A stretch of 64,000 bases of DNA from Archegozetes longisetosus (lineage: Eukaryota > Arthropoda > Arachnida > Sarcoptiformes > Trhypochthoniidae), in assembly GCA_018873245.2 (NCBI GenBank), contig JAEMBT020000001.1, forward strand, positions 16,832,220 through 16,896,219. Direction: 5' to 3'. The notes under the pieces were generated by a model. The model was given only the letters and a program-made list of their open reading frames with translations, was not told where the DNA came from and did no database searches. How positions within the stretch are numbered: the stretch's first letter is position 1; each line of letters begins with the position of its first letter. Shown here piece after piece: positions 22,501-32,917 of this stretch. The position numbers and the translations under genes are program-made.

Positions 22501-23820
22501 ATACTTTTGAAAATTCAATTAACTATCACTACATTAAAGCTTTTAAATAAAACCACAATATTACTGATTAATGAAACCTACCTTTGCTGAGTCTAAATGA
22601 ACCTCAAATGCTCTTGAGCTCGAACCTCAGGTTTAGACCATTAATTTATCGAAATTCAATACGATTAGTTGAATACTTGTCACATGTAATAACTAAATGA
22701 CTCTTTTAATGCATTGTCTATTAAAAGAAAAGGATGTAAAAAGTGTACAATACTGCAATTTGAAGAAATTGTTTATAGTGTCTAGAGAGTTTAGGAGAGG
22801 TTCCAACTACCTAAAAATTCGCTTATATTTTCCGTCGATCTTATTTTCCCTTTATAAAGCATTTCGTTCCTGTTTACCCCATGCATGGTCCGTATTACCT
22901 TCGCTTATTGTAAAAATTTGTCTTATATTAACTTCAATTAAAATGAGATTCGTTGACATTAGGATTTTAAAATATTGATTAATTATTAATCTTTTTTATT
23001 TCAACTAACGTTAAAGTAATACAATTGTTTCAAATAGTGAGAATGATATACATCTCAGAACGAATTTCAAACCTCTTGAAGTTTGAGATTTAATTACGAA
23101 ATAAATGCAACATTAATTCAAAAACTCGTCAACTCTATGCCAAATAGTATATTGAAGAATATAATAAAGAATGAAAGAACTATTGATTTTTATTTATTAA
23201 GTATCGGTTGTTTATTTAAGTTTTATTAGCTGGAATTATCATCTTTAAACTCTACTTTAAGCTTTAATGCTTTATATCACGCGCTCGAGTGGCCGAGTAT
23301 TGACTAAAATTTTACAAATATCTTTTAATGGTTTTGTGTACATAATATAATTTCATCTCATTATCTCAAGTATTTTTTAGGTTATTCAATAAACATTGAC
23401 TGGATTTATCAATTTGAAACGGACTGTATTTAAAAATGATATGATCATGTGAAAGTGTGATGAAAATTACCCAACTTATTGCGTAAGAACAGATCTGTAA
23501 TAGCTTATGTAGCATGCGCAAGAACTTACTGAACAACCTAATATTATATTTTCACTTTGGAGTTTCTAAACTCATTTATGCTATTTAGTCAATTAATTAT
23601 CTAGGGTTGTTTTTGAAAATAAACAAACAAATTTCTTAAGAATTGCATCATTTGCTTAATGTTTATAAGAGAAATCTGGCCTCAAATTCAAACTCGATAT
23701 GAATTTAATAGTTAATTGTGTAAATACTATTAAGTTGAATTGACCTTCAATTTTGTTGTTATAACATATATTCGAAACTTTTCGTGTCTGAAAGACTCGC
23801 TATCACTTCAAAATATTATC

Positions 23821-23899
23821 TCTATATATAAACTAAATAACTGGTATCTTCATATAGTTTAACAATTTTCCTATTCATCTCTTTGATCGCACTTTATTT
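23821..23899 (+). pseudogene. Extra P450 first-exon module without ATG (unit 1)
   Basis: A TATA box (TATATATAAAC), an open frame ending LTIFLFISLIALY and a GTGAGT donor resemble the true P450 first exon 600 bp downstream, but no ATG lies in frame. Equivalent modules sit at about 32,257-32,335, 54,453-54,530 and 63,409-63,486 in the other units. It is either a dead exon or a non-coding alternative first exon. Confidence 0.55.
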
Positions 23900-24481
23900 G
23901 TGAGTATTATTTAATATTAATGTCTTTAATTCAATTGATTAAAATATTTATATCGTATTAGTGTGGAAAAGATGAATTCAATTCTAACTGAGTTCATTTT
24001 AATAATTATCCCTGGGCGAAAATAATAGAATTAATAATAAATAGAGAATGTTTATTTAAAAAATTTCGATCGAGATTTTCTTTAAAAAGTAGACTTTAAT
24101 GCTTTTTATGCCTATAATTTCGAGCCTAAGGCTGGAATTTCAAAAATCAAATATTAACTCATACCTCATTAAAATGAAATTTTATGAAATATTCATTTTA
24201 CGAATTAATTACTTATTTTAAGCAGTTTTTTACACAATAACTGACATGTTTACAATTTTCTCGTCTACTGACTGATAATAAGAGGAATCTGGCCTTCAGT
24301 AGAGGTTTTCTGCTTATCTAATGATTAACTGCATGAATATAGTTGATTGAAATTACCTTCAATGTAGTTTTTATCGCATACTTTCAAAACTTTGGTGTCT
24401 GAAATACTAAAATAATTAAAGTTGTTGTATTCAAATAAGTTTCATAACAGGAACCGAATAAGTGCTCAACTTTTATCAAAG

Positions 24482-27400
24482 ATGTATTTTCTCATTGGAT
24501 TTAATTCATTAACTTTGATCACAATATTAACGATTGTTTTGGTCGCACTTTATTTGTGAGTATTACTTAATGTTAATTTTTTAATGTGTTAACCTTGAGC
24601 GCAAATATGGAACTGCTTTACTCTCAAAATTGTGAAAAAATCCTAAATAATCGTAAATCAATAGCAGTTTATATCTGAAGATTAAAGATGAAGTAGAAAT
24701 AATAGTATTTGTATTAAAGGAAAGAATATTAAAGTTAGTTATAATTTTGATGTATTTGCCTTTATTAACAAATATTGTTCAGTTATTTGAGTTAATTTTT
24801 AAAACTTAATAATATAACGTCTATTTAAAATTTAGTTGATTTGGCAAATATATACAGAGCCTTTCTTGTAATACTTCTCATTATTGCCTATTTCTGACGG
24901 AAGTTTTCCTTGAATTACAGTACAAGTGAAGTAAAACTCATGATAACTGGTTATCGTTTTATGAATGAAAAAGAGAATAACACGTTTAGAATTACGCTTA
25001 AGTTATATTAGAATAAAAAGTTAATTTTTGTATTAAATCTGAATTTAATCAATTTAGGATAATCTTTATTTTTATTTTAAAATTTTTGAGTATGAGCTTA
25101 GTCTATTTTACACCTGAATCAACAGAAGTATCACTTTCTAAAACTGCTGATTCACAATTGAAATAAAGTTACGTGACTTCAGATACAATGCTATGCACTA
25201 CACAATATGCTGTAAACTCATGGCCTTATAAATTTGCCTATTATATTTGTAAAATGTACCCCCTGTTTTAAGAAATATGTTAACTAATAAGCCATTTACT
25301 AAGTATGAAAAGCATTTTCTATATTGAATACAATGAATTATTTTTAATCCATAGTAAGAGACCTATGAGTTAACGCATTTCTTCAAAAAGTAGGTTCAAA
25401 TGAAAATTTTAGTGGGCAAATTTATACCGCTATGAGTTTACATGAAGCACACAATGCTATTTAACTATATAAGTTTATAAAGAACATTGCCAGATAGTCT
25501 ATGGGATTCTGCCTAATTTGGCACTCGGGATCGGATGATATATTTTAATAGAGGTCGTCAGCCTGATATAAGTTCATAAATTTCAGATTTCTATCCAATT
25601 AATTAACATTAAAATTGGTATGTTTTGTAATGGAAATGAGTTATCATTTTTTCATTGAAACATGCCTTGACTTTTAATATAAATAAAGCACAAGTCAAAG
25701 AGTATAATTAAAATAAAATCCGAAAAAGAAGTTTACTGGAGATAATCGCCTATTACTCGTTTCAAATCTAGTAAACTCATATAATAAGAGTATAACCCAC
25801 AACAAACAAAAAACTATATGAAATAGTTAATATTATAATTATCACTATTTGTAAAGTTTACCATTACAAAATTTTGATTGTATTTCATGTAAACGGAGTA
25901 CTATAAGAAAGACCCATACCTTCAGACTTTGATAAAAGCTTCATTAATACAAACCAATTCTTTAATAGACTTACAGTTAACAAAAATATTGCTAAGTCTT
26001 ACGTTTTAATCATTTAGGCCAATTTTTCTACTTTTTAAACAAATTTTGAATACAAATCATAATTATTTTGAAGTGAAAAATTCATGGACTTGTGTAAAGT
26101 AATCATAATATAACATATAGTTTTATTATATAGTTATTTGACTCGTAATTACAAATTTTGGTCTTCTCGTGGAATCGATGGTCCGAAACCAATTGTATTT
26201 TTCGGAACACTTTATGAAGCATTCCTTAAACCAATGCCTGAACTTTTGGAGCAAAGCAGCAACAAATATGGAAAAATTTATGGGTAAAAAATTCTGACTC
26301 CTATATAAATCAAAGATTCTAAATTAAATGGTGTATTATTTTATAAAATACAGAACGTTTATGGGCACTCGTCCGGTTCTTATGATAGGAGAACCAGAAC
26401 TGATAAAAAATATGAACATCAAAGACTTCCATATATTTGTTGATCACAATGATTTCACAACTGGTGATCCATTGAATGACAGATCATTGGTTAATTTATT
26501 CGGGGATGAATGGAAGAAAATGAGATCTATTGTTAGTTATGATTATAGTTATTTTTAAAGCCTATTACAAAAGTCAGTTTAAAATTACTTTTTAAGATAA
26601 GTCCAACATTTTCAAGTGGAAAAATGAGAAGAATGCATCCTCTGATTGAAGATTGTGTCAAAAGACTTGAAAAAGTATTGATTAAAAAAGCAAACGATAA
26701 TAACAATGAAATAGAACTGAAACAAATGATGGGAAACTTAACAATGGATGTGATCGCTTCGTGTGCTTTTGGAACTAAAATCGATACACACAATGAACCA
26801 AATAATCAATTCATTAAAAACGCTGAAGTCGTATTTCGAGGTAATTGGAGATTTTGGGTCTTCTTTATGCTCAAAACAACATTTCCTAAGATTTTGGATA
26901 TAATAAAATTTGAAGTAACAGATCCTAAAGTGGCACATTTCTTTAGATCAGCGGTTTGTATTTTATCAACGAATTTGTAATTAATAGTTACTTAAAATTT
27001 TCTATATTCAAACTCAGATAAGATCAATACTTAATAGACGTAAATCAGAAACAAATGGGGTAAAACACACTGACTTTTTACAATTAATGATTAATGCGAA
27101 TAAGAAAACTGATGCCGAAGAACCGGATGAAGACTCTGTTAATAATGAAGCACTTTATGGACAATCAGATGTAAAACAATCAGTAGACAATAAGACTGAG
27201 ATAGAAATAACAGAAGACGACATATTAGCCACATCTTTCTTATTCTTTGTGGCTGGTTTTGAAACGACAGCATCTCTTCTGTCGTTTTTATTTTATTCAC
27301 TGGCTTTAAATGAAGAATGTCAACAAAAATTATATGAAGAAGTACTCAGTTATAAGGGAAAATTTGATTACGATAGTATCTCAAAAATGCCATATTTAGA

Positions 27401-27900
27401 CTCATGTATTGCAGAAACATTAAGGCTTTATAACCCTGCGGTTGTCACCAGCAGAATAGCTTCTGAAGACTATATATTGGGTATTCAATATTATTAAATA
27501 CTAATGAGAAAAACTTTGAAAATAAAATTACTTTTTTATTCAATTATAAGGTGACACAGGAATTACTATACCTAAAGGCATGTTCGTTAACTTTGATATT
27601 CAAAGTATTCATCATGATCCAGAATATTATCCAAACCCTCATAAGTGGGATCCCGAACGTTTTATGCCTGAAAATAGAGATAAATTGACTCCTTATACTT
27701 ATCTTCCATTTGGAATGGGACCACGAAATTGTGTTGGAATGAGATTTGCATTGATGGAAGCAAAGACAGCAGTCGTTCATTTGGTGAATAAATTTCGATT
27801 TGTTAGATCTAAAAGCACTCAAGTTCCACTGAAGTTTAAGAAACTTGAATTTTTGTTGAACGCAGGCAATATCAATGTTGGTGTTGAGTTAAGAAAGTAA
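24482..27900 (+). CDS. Cytochrome P450, CYP3 clan (gene 1)
   Basis: Six exons: 24482-24555, 26134-26283, 26354-26531, 26597-26953, 27018-27480, 27551-27900, all with GT/AG borders and matching phases; 523 codons in total, normal for a microsomal P450. Exon 1 encodes the membrane anchor (SLTLITILTIVLVALY). Family landmarks: WKKMR in helix C (about 128-132), AGFETT in helix I (332-337), ETLR in helix K (386-389), DPERF (441-445) and the haem loop FGMGPRNCVG (461-470, ligand Cys468). SPTFSSGKM and GPRNCVGMRFA are typical of the CYP3 clan. Expected role: NADPH-dependent mono-oxygenation of lipophilic compounds at the ER, possibly detoxification. After ETLR it reads NPAVVTSRIA, differing from genes 2 and 3 in a substrate-recognition region. 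Exon 1 assignment rests on position, phase and homology among the four units; intron 1 is long (1.6 kb). Confidence 0.87.
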
Positions 27901-28582
27901 TTAATTTTATTAAAATACATATCGAAATATTATTTGATGTCTAACAAATTTCAACCATTTTAATATATTCAATGCTATATTTGAATAAAATTAATGCAAT
28001 TTTGAAAGAATGTTTCAAATTTTAACAGTTATTATTAGACATGATTTATAAGTTTGATTTAGATATTCTATAACTATACGAAGTTTGGTTCGATCATATC
28101 TAGTGTCAACTCAAAAAAATTTTTAAATATTACGGACTCGCTTCCTTAAAATAGTTTGAAAACTATTCGTATTATTAATCAATCTCTTATTTAGTGTTTT
28201 TTGAGGGAATAAATAACAGTTTTTTTGAATTATTGTATGATTTGCTTACTTTTTATAAGAGAAATCTAGCCTTTAAATTTGAATCGAATTTAATAATTAA
28301 TCCTGTAGGTGCTGTTCGGTTGGATTGATCCTTAATTTTGTAGTTTGATGTATATTCCAAACTTTTCATATCTGAAAGATTTGACTATAGCTTCATCGTA
28401 TTATCTTTATATATAAGTTGAATAACAATATATATTTTAGTGATATCTCTTTTCCTTAATTTTTGGCACAGAGTTTAACAAAGACTTTTGGAGGTGATAG
28501 TACCTAATATATACTAAACTTTTTTTAATAAATTTGTTTATTGGACCGAATTCATATTCTTTAACAACACTTCTATTTATAT

Positions 28583-29071
28583 TGTAAAGTCTGGATCTTT
28601 GATAGGAGCGTGTACGAAATCAAATTAAAAATATAAGCACTTTATTAAACATAACCACAGTAAAAATTACATAAGATTCCACAGGATTTTAACACTTGAA
28701 GAAAGAGCGAAAAATTTAAGAAAAACACGACATTTTATAGGAACAATAGGCGGGTTAAATTAGAAAATGTTTTACAATGATAGGCTAAACCTTTTAAGGT
28801 CAATAGCACATTTAGCTAAGATTGGGAGATTGTATAACTAGGACATACTTAGGTAGGTTTTAAGAGTTGAAATATGCTTACTATCAGCTGTCTTCATATC
28901 TCGTACAGTTGATACAAGCATGTGAAGATTTCTTTTGTACAAACAAAAAGTAATCTTTAAATCAGTAATAAATACATATAAGGTGAGTTATGAAAATTAG
29001 AGTTTAGAAATATAGGTTATTACAAAAGTATTATGATATAGGTCTAATTAAGAAACTAAGACGTTATTACA
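28583..29071. mobile_element. Solo LTR of a retrotransposon (489 bp)
   Basis: Begins TGTAAAGTC and ends ATTACA, flanked by the 4-bp direct repeat ATAT (28,579-28,582 and 29,072-29,075). The sister position in unit 4 (58,155-58,175 on the minus strand) has a single ATAT and no insert. TG...CA ends with a 4-bp duplication fit a Gypsy-type LTR left after recombination between two LTRs. It splits a P450 first-exon relic in two. Confidence 0.75.
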
Positions 29072-29429
29072 ATATCTTTGATTGCACTTTATTCGTGAGT
29101 ATTATCTAATACAGTGCACGACATAAGTATATCACGAATGCCGCTAATTGGTTAAAAGAGGATGACCAATAGTTTATGGTCTTACCATTCTTCTTGAGTA
29201 ATTGGATGACACGTCGGGACATTGATTGGATCAGATTCTGAAGTTCGGACAACTGGATCTGGTCCCAAGAAGATTTGATTGAGGCCTTAATTCGGCAGTG
29301 GTATCATATTGACGGCCACCGGCGTACACCAGTAAATCTAAAAGCACTCAAATCCCACTGAAATTCAAGAAACTAGAAATTTTGTTGAGTGTCGGTAATA
29401 TTAATTTTGGCGTTGACTTAAGAAAATAA
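29072..29429 (+). pseudogene. Chimeric P450 relic: first exon, Tc1 end, C-terminal end
   Basis: Left to right: the last part of a P450 first exon (SLIALY plus donor GTGAGT, ending near 29,094), a 5'-truncated Tc1-type transposon end (29,112-29,326) and the last 34 codons of a P450 (about 29,327-29,429, reading SKSTQIPLKFKKLEILL and ending VDLRK and TAA). The whole middle of the gene is missing. The same chimera, reversed, occurs at 57,808-58,245 in unit 4, so the deletion is older than the inverted duplication. Confidence 0.75.
29112..29326 (-). mobile_element. Truncated Tc1-type transposon end (unit 1)
   Basis: A terminal repeat CAGTGCACGACATAAGTATA, preceded by TA at 29,110-29,111, borders a minus-strand frame that reads LSELQNLIQSMSRRVIQLL and then KKNGKTINY, the C-terminal end of a Tc1-type transposase. 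The other end of the transposon is missing at the junction with the P450 C-terminus. Confidence 0.75.
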
Positions 29430-29597
29430 TGTTTCACTTAATACTTGAGGAAATATTTTCATGTTAGTAAATTTCGTTTTTTCGGTATTATTGAACTCTA
29501 TGTTTGACTGATATTAACGAAATTTGGATGAACGTCTTTAATTGTAATATCTAATTTTAGATGTGATCTATAAGTTTGACTTAGGCGTTCTAAAATA

Positions 29598-30245
29598 CAC
29601 TAAAAACTCATTTTTGTTTACGCATTCCGTTTCTGAAATCTGTACACAAAAATGAAAGTATGCGTTAAAAGCTAGATTTTGTTAAGAAACGTAACAATTT
29701 AGAAAATATTAGTTAATCATTTTCTATTGAATTATAATAATTAGTAAGAATGCTTTGTTTCATTTTATTAGAACTCATTATAACTTTCTTCTCAAGTTTT
29801 TCTAACATATCATAGTCTCTATCATTGCAATAATATAGTAAACCAAAGTAACACTGCAACGATTCAGTGCAAGACAGGGCTTGAGATCTTATATGAAACT
29901 CTTATTTACGTTCTTCCTCTACCTCATCATATATTATGGTTTCACTATCAGAATCTTCATTACTTTCGGCCATTGCAATGATTTCTACGTCAGTTAAAGA
30001 TTCAAAGTAAAGAAAAGTACAATTGAATATTTTAGATAGGTTGTACACAACATCGAAGTACTAGAAAAGCTACAGCTGTCATGAAGATCCGTACACTAAG
30101 ACAAGTTGTATACAAAAATGAGTGTACACAAAAGCGAGTACATATTTCTATATGAATATATCGGGAAAGCCTTTTGTTTTCGACTTCTGTGTACATAAAC
30201 GCTTTGTACACAAAATTAGTTGTACACAAAAATCAGTTTTGAGTG
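29598..30245. mobile_element. Tc1/mariner-superfamily non-autonomous element (648 bp)
   Basis: Ends CACTAAAAACTCATTTTTG and, on the other strand, CACTCAAAACTGATTTTTG, with TA on both sides (29,596-29,597 and 30,246-30,247). Unit 4 lacks the insert at the sister site near 57,600-57,680. Many copies of TGTACACAAAA lie in the last 250 bp, in both orientations. A minus-strand 23-codon acidic tail (MAESNEDSDSETII...) near 29,925-29,990 may be a transposase remnant. Confidence 0.75.
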
Positions 30246-30759
30246 TATCAAGTTCCCCGTTAATTTTTTGTACACATTCAAATTTTAATAAAAAATACTG
30301 TTTTGGGATATAGAAAAATAGGCTATTATTAGTCTACCTCTTTATTAACGTTACAACTCAGGTAGCTTAAGAATGAAAGATCGCTGCTCGAAGTCAATCA
30401 CTGAAGTTTTAAAATTAAATTTTGCCATTATTATATGCAAGAGAAACTTTGATCGAACAACAATCACAATCACTCCGTTTCAAATTGTTAAACAAAGTCA
30501 ATTTTTTTTGAATAACTTAAGAACTATTTGAGATGATGAGATGAAATTTTATTATTATGTACACAAAACCATTAAAAGACATTTGTAAAATTTTGGTCAA
30601 GATTCAGCCACTGATACGCGTAATATAAAGCATTAAAGCAAAACAGCGTTTCAAAATGAAAAATCCAACAAAAATTGATTGAGAGAAGCAGCGCACGATG
30701 GTATTTATGGTGAAAATGTATTGTTCTAATTAATGTTGAGCATAAATGAATTCTATAAC

Positions 30760-30910
30760 CTCTCGAGTCCGAACCCGAGTCAGAACCCAAGTATGAACCT
30801 CAGATTTAAACTCGGGTTCAGGTTCTGAATTTCGAGAAGTTTAGGTTTGAGGTTCGAAGTTTCAAAACCTGAGGTTTGAGGTTAAGGTTCTACAGTAACC
30901 CTGAGCCTCT
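30760..30910. repeat. Degenerate AACCTGAGGTT-type repeats
   Basis: Short runs of GAACCT, AGGTT and TCGGGTTC in changing order and orientation. The same patch, inverted, lies at 56,960-57,115. Similar words occur near 22,620 and 31,060. Low complexity with an unusual, dyadic character; no coding capacity. Confidence 0.6.
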
Positions 30911-32917
30911 ATTCACGTTTATACTGAGAAGAAGTACTTTTGAAAATTCTATTAACTATCACTACATTGAAACTTTTAAATAAAACCACAATATTACTGA
31001 TTAATGAAACCTATCTTTGCTGAGCATAAATAAACCTCAAAGGCTCTTGAGCTCGAGCTTGAACCTCAGGTTAAGACCATTAATTTTTCGAAATTCAATA
31101 CGATTAGTTGAATACTTGTCACATGTAATAACTAAATGACTCTTTTAATGCATTGTCTATTAAAAGAAAAGGATGTAAAAAGTGTACAATACTGCAATTT
31201 GAAGAAATTGTTTATAGTGTCTAGAGAGTTTAGGAGAGGTTCCAACTACCTAAAAATTCGCTTATATTTTCCGTCGATCTTATTTTCCCTTTATAAAGCA
31301 TTTCGTTCCTGTTTACCCCATGCATGGTCCGTATTACCTTCGCTTATTGTAAAAATTTGTCTTATATTAACTTCAATTAAAATGAGATTCGTTGACATTA
31401 GGATTTTAAAATATTGATTAATTTTTAATTTTTTTTACTTTAACTAACGTTAAAGTAATACAATTGTTTCAAATAGTGAGAATGATACACATCTCAGAAC
31501 GAATTTCAAACCTCTTGAAGTTTGAGATTTACTTACGAAATAAATGCAACATTAATTCAAAAACTCGTCAACTCTATGCCAAATAGTATATTGAAGAATA
31601 TAATAAAGAATGAAAGAACTATTGATTTTTATTTATTAAGTATCGGTTGTTTATTTAAGTTTTATTAGCTGGAATTATTTTTAAAAGTTATGTTTAGCTT
31701 TAATGCTTTATATCACGCGCTCGAGTGGCCGAGTCTTGACTAAAATCTTACAAATATCTTTTAATGGTTTTGTGTACATAATAAAATTTCATCTCATTAT
31801 CTCAAGTATTTTTAAGGTTATTCAAAGAACATTGACAGGATTTATCAATTTGAAACGGACTGTATTTCAAAATGATATGATCATGTGAAAGTGTGATGAA
31901 AATTACGCAACTTATTGCGTAAGAACAGATCTGTAATAGCTTATGTAGCATGCGCAAGAACTTACTGAACAACCTAATATTATATTTTCACTTTGGAGTT
32001 TCTAAACTCATTTATGCTATTTAGTCAATTAATTATCTAGGGTTGTTTTAGAAAATAAACAAACAAGTTTCTTAAGAATTGCATCATTTGCTTAATGTTT
32101 ATAAGAGAAATCTGGCCTCAAATTCAAACTCGATATGAATTTAATAGTTAATTGTGTAAATACTATTAAGTTGAATTGACCTTCAATTTTGTTGTTATAA
32201 CATATATTCGAAACTTTTCGTGTCTGAAAGACTCGCTATCACTTCAAAATATTATCTCTATATATAAACTAAATAACTGGTATCTTCATATAGTTTAACA
32301 ACTTTCCTATTCATCTCTTTGATCGCACTTTATTTGTGAGTATTATTTAATATTAATGTCTTTAATTCAATTGATTAAAATATTTATATCGTATTAGTGT
32401 GGAAAAGATGAATTCAATTCTAACTGAGTTCATTTTAATAATTATCCCTGGGCGAAAATAATAGAATTAATAATAAATAGAGAATATTTATCTAAAAAAT
32501 TTCGATCGAGATTTTCTTTAAAAAGTAGACTTTAATGCTTTTTATGCCTATAATTTCGAGCCTAAGGCTGGAATTTCAAAAATCAAATATTAACTCATAC
32601 CTCATTAAAATGAAATTTTATGAAATATTCATTTTACGAACTAATTACTTATTTTAAGCAGTTTTTTACACAATAACTGACATGTTTACAATTTTCTCGT
32701 CTACTGACTGATAATAAGAGGAATCTGGCCTTCAGTAGAGGTTTTCTGCTTATCTAATGATTAACTGCATGAATATAGTTGATTGAAATTACCTTCAATG
32801 TAGTTTTTATCGCATACTTTCAAAACTTTGGTGTCTGAAATACTAAAATATTTAAAATTATTATATTAAAATAAGTTTCATAACAGGAACCGAATAAGTG
32901 CTAAACGTTTATCAAAC

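Larger units (their letters stand above)
22500..30930 (+). repeat. P450 duplication unit 1
   Basis: Holds upstream repeat DNA (22.5-25.3 kb), P450 gene 1 and a downstream relic cluster. The upstream block recurs at 30.93-33.95 kb (direct) and, inverted, at 52.9-56.95 and 61.8-64 kb. Features shared only with unit 4 (for example the CACTCGGGATCGGATGAT stretch near 25,527 and 61,735, and the relic at 29.1-29.4 kb) show these two are sisters. A 93-codon frame at 22697-22978 is repeated in the other units but is broken in unit 3, so it is judged non-coding. Confidence 0.8.

Noticed and set aside
22697-22978. 93-codon frame, repeated at 31136-31417 and (shortened) 56735-56496
   Set aside because: It lies in duplicated intergenic DNA, lacks any motif or signal peptide, and is frameshifted and shortened in unit 3; repetition follows from the duplication.
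26738-26938. Antisense frames of 66 and 86 codons over P450 exon 4 and intron 3, present in all four genes
   Set aside because: They are shadows of the strongly conserved exon; one spans an intron.
29881-30265. Repeated TGTACACAAAA words considered as a CRISPR or recombinase-site array
   Set aside because: Spacing is irregular, orientation mixed and the words lie inside a TA-flanked transposon.
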